NCBI RefSeq assembly: GCF_016809835.1
Contig: NZ_JAFBIL020000001.1
Coordinates: 899,646-963,645, forward strand
Source: Massilia soli
GTDB lineage: Bacteria > Pseudomonadota > Gammaproteobacteria > Burkholderiales > Burkholderiaceae_D
Direction: 5' to 3'
Length of the DNA stretch: 64,000 bases
Below the pieces are notes generated by a model, which ran no database searches, was not told where the DNA came from, and worked only from the letters and a program-made list of their open reading frames with translations. Both the position numbers and the translations under genes were made by a program. Of the stretch, positions 62,200 through 64,000 are shown piece after piece. The stretch's first letter is position 1; each line of letters starts with the position of its first letter.

Positions 62200-63687
62200 T
62201 CAGGCTGCAAGATGGCGAGCCTGGCGAATCGGGGCGACGATTGCGGATGCCTGTTTCTCCGCCGGCGCATCGACCCGGCCGGCGTAATCGCTGGCGACCA
62301 GCGCGGTCGCCTCCGCCTTGCCCATGCCGGTGACGTGCAGCCACTCCGCGACCAGCTTGGCCAGGCGTTCGAGGGCGATGCGGTGGGTTGCGTCGGTCTT
62401 CGTGTAGATCCAGTCGGAGAATGCCATGAAGTTCTCGAACGGCCGGGCGCCCAGCATGTGCTCGATCGTATTGGCGAAGCGGCCGGAGTTGGCGACCAGG
62501 TCCCAGTAGCGGGCGAAACGCACCAGCCGCTGCATGGTCGGGAAGTCGATCAGGTTGGTGGCGAGGATGGTGTAAGGCGCGTACGGGTCGAACACCATGC
62601 CAAAGGCCTCGGTGTGGCGGATGATCGGCGTACCGCGCAGCCGCTTGAGGATGCCGAACTGAATTTCATGCGGTTTGAGCGCGACCAGCTGGTCGAAGCC
62701 GCGCGCGAAACTGGCGACGTCTTCACCGGGCAGGCCGGCGATCAGGTCGACGTGCAGGTGGGCGTGCGACTGGGTGCATAGCCAGCGGATGTTGTCGGCG
62801 GCCTTGGCGTTGTCCTGGCGGCGGCTGACCAGCGCCTGTACTTCGGGGTTGAAGCTCTGGATGCCGATTTCGAACTGCAGCGCGCCGGCCGGGAATTTGG
62901 CGATCGTTTCCTTCAGCGCCTCTGGGAGGTGGTCTGGGACCAGTTCGAAGTGAGCGTAGACCGGGTCGTCCGGGTTCGCTTCCAGCTTATCGAGGAAGAA
63001 CTGCATGATCTTCAGGCTGGTCTTGATATTCAGGTTGAAGGTGCGGTCGACGAACTTGAACAGGCGGGCGCCGCGCGCATGCAGGGATTCCATCTCGGCC
63101 AGGAAAGCGTCGAGCTGGAACGGCCAGGCGGTCTTATCCAGCGATGACAGGCAGAATTCGCACTTGAACGGGCATCCGCGCGATGCCTCCACATATAAGG
63201 TGCGGTTGGCGATGTCATCGTCCGAATACAGGTCGTACGGCATCGCGATCTCGGCCAGCGGCGGCTGGGCGCCGGCGTGTATCTTCATGATCGGCTTCGG
63301 GCCGTTGATAATCTCGCCGCACAGCTTGGGGAAGGTGACGTCGCCCCAGCCGGTGACCAGGTAGTCGGCCAGCTGGACGATGGCTTGTTCGCCGGGCTCG
63401 AACGAGACTTCCGGGCCGCCCAGCACAATCGACACGTGCGGCGCCACCCGTTTGAGCATGGCGACCACTTTGGTGGTTTCGTCGACGTTCCATATATAGA
63501 CGCCGAACCCGATTACCTTGGGTTCGTACGACAGCAGCTTTTCGACGACGTCGGTGGTCTTCGCGCCGATGACGAACTCGTGGATATGCGTCTGCTCCTT
63601 GAGCGGACCCATGTTCGCCAATAGATAGCGCAACCCGAGGGAAGCATGGGTGTAGCGGGCGTTCAGGGTGGACAGCAGGATGGTCAT
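62200..63687 (-). CDS. B12-binding radical SAM protein
   Basis: The 495-residue protein has an N-terminal B12-binding Rossmann-like domain (VIGFGVYIWNVDETTKVVAM and VSIVLGGPEVSFEPGEQ). The radical SAM core has the CxxxCxxC motif in EASRGCPFKCEFCLSS, which binds the 4Fe-4S cluster, and the barrel motifs VDRTFNLNI and FEIGIQSFN. The C-terminal region matches the DUF4080 type. Members transfer methyl groups or do radical chemistry on unknown substrates. The gene lies alone between the Mla operon and the rrn promoter and reads away from the latter. Confidence 0.9.
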   Translation of the reverse strand: MTILLSTLNARYTHASLGLRYLLANMGPLKEQTHIHEFVIGAKTTDVVEKLLSYEPKVIGFGVYIWNVDETTKVVAMLKRVAPHVSIVLGGPEVSFEPGEQAIVQLADYLVTGWGDVTFPKLCGEIINGPKPIMKIHAGAQPPLAEIAMPYDLYSDDDIANRTLYVEASRGCPFKCEFCLSSLDKTAWPFQLDAFLAEMESLHARGARLFKFVDRTFNLNIKTSLKIMQFFLDKLEANPDDPVYAHFELVPDHLPEALKETIAKFPAGALQFEIGIQSFNPEVQALVSRRQDNAKAADNIRWLCTQSHAHLHVDLIAGLPGEDVASFARGFDQLVALKPHEIQFGILKRLRGTPIIRHTEAFGMVFDPYAPYTILATNLIDFPTMQRLVRFARYWDLVANSGRFANTIEHMLGARPFENFMAFSDWIYTKTDATHRIALERLAKLVAEWLHVTGMGKAEATALVASDYAGRVDAPAEKQASAIVAPIRQARHLAA

Positions 63688-63829
63688 GGCGGGCGGTGAG
63701 ACAGGAAAGCCGACATTTTAACCGGGAGGGCCTTGCCAAGGGGCGAGGACCTTTGCTATAGTTCGCCTCCCCGCTGAAAGCGACGCTGAATTGCTGCTGT
63801 TTTGAGAGGGGAAAGTAGGAAAAAAGAAG

Positions 63830-63858
63830 TTGACGAAAATTGCGAAACGCTGCATAAT
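63830..63858 (+). promoter_or_regulatory. rRNA operon promoter (P1-like)
   Basis: TTGACG (63830-63835) and CATAAT (63853-63858) are 17 bases apart, and the spacing and AT-rich upstream stretch (AAAAAAGAAG) fit a strong rrn promoter. The 16S gene would begin beyond the right edge. Confidence 0.7.
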
Positions 63859-63925
63859 CTCTCTTCTCTGCTGCTGACAAACACAACGCTTTGTCGACAA
63901 GTAGCAAGTAAGAAATACAGAACAA

Positions 63926-63940
63926 GTTCTTTAAAAATTA
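63926..63940 (+). promoter_or_regulatory. boxA antitermination element in the rrn leader
   Basis: GTTCTTTAAAAATTA closely resembles the boxA element of rRNA operon leaders (TGCTCTTTAACAATTTA in E. coli), where NusB-S10 bind to stop Rho. The following AACAGTCGATAAGTGTGGGC is a usual beta-proteobacterial rrn leader sequence. It confirms the right edge is just upstream of a 16S rRNA gene. Confidence 0.75.
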
Positions 63941-64000
63941 ACAGTCGATAAGTGTGGGCGTTTGATGAAGGTGCCAGTGACTTCGGTCACTGATTACTTA

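Overview
The window looks like about 64 kb of chromosome from a GC-rich betaproteobacterium of the Oxalobacteraceae (Massilia/Telluria/Janthinobacterium type). That assignment is inferred from gene content and protein style: a PEP-CTERM protein, a rpmH-rnpA-yidD-yidC-mnmE cluster back to back with dnaA-dnaN-gyrB, an ECF42/YCII-domain cluster, two families of dispersed palindromic repeats, and a beta-proteobacterial style rrn leader. No database search was possible. The replication-origin region lies at about 40.7-41.2 kb, and the right edge stops inside the leader of an rRNA operon.

Layout. 0-11 kb: a truncated NodU/CmcH-type carbamoyltransferase (minus strand, running off the left edge), a PEP-CTERM protein, nudC, a membrane protein, folE with a thioredoxin-fold partner, an isolated transposase N-terminal domain, a lipoprotein, an LpxR-like protein, a CPA1 antiporter, rtcB, a beta-helix protein and tRNA-Cys. 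11.5-22.4 kb: a DUF4142 protein, a fatty acid desaturase, an amino-sugar uptake and hydrolysis cluster (TonB-dependent receptor, GH20 hexosaminidase, MFS transporter), an AraC-type regulator, and small secreted and zinc-finger proteins.

22.4-35 kb is the accessory region. It starts with a NERD-nuclease/SF1-helicase. Next comes a visibly AT-richer defence island: a C5-cytosine methyltransferase and Vsr preceded by a near-consensus LexA box on a good sigma70 promoter, a convergent NotI-like endonuclease, and an overlapping gene pair encoding a MORC/MutL-like GHKL ATPase and a methyltransferase-fold partner. It is followed by an orphan type VI secretion cassette (Hcp, Tai4-like immunity, Tae4-like amidase, two small secreted proteins) lying between a decayed copy and an intact copy of a TolA/TonB-like gene.

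35-50.7 kb: gyrB, dnaN, dnaA, origin region, rpmH, rnpA, yidD, yidC and mnmE, then a ParDE toxin-antitoxin pair, the VOC/YCII/ECF42 cluster, a DUF1439 lipoprotein and an esterase. 50.7-64 kb: a small Zn-ribbon protein, Hpt protein, CAP-domain lipoprotein, pssA, a CsoR-like regulator with an aldo/keto reductase, a D-Ala-D-Ala carboxypeptidase, a hydrolase, a 2Fe-2S ferredoxin, a five-gene Mla/MCE lipid-transport operon ending in a VanZ-family gene, a B12-binding radical SAM protein and the rrn leader.

The best candidate for something under-described is the SOS-box-linked restriction island at 24.2-29.4 kb. The best structural oddity is the T6SS cassette between two copies of a TolA/TonB-like gene.
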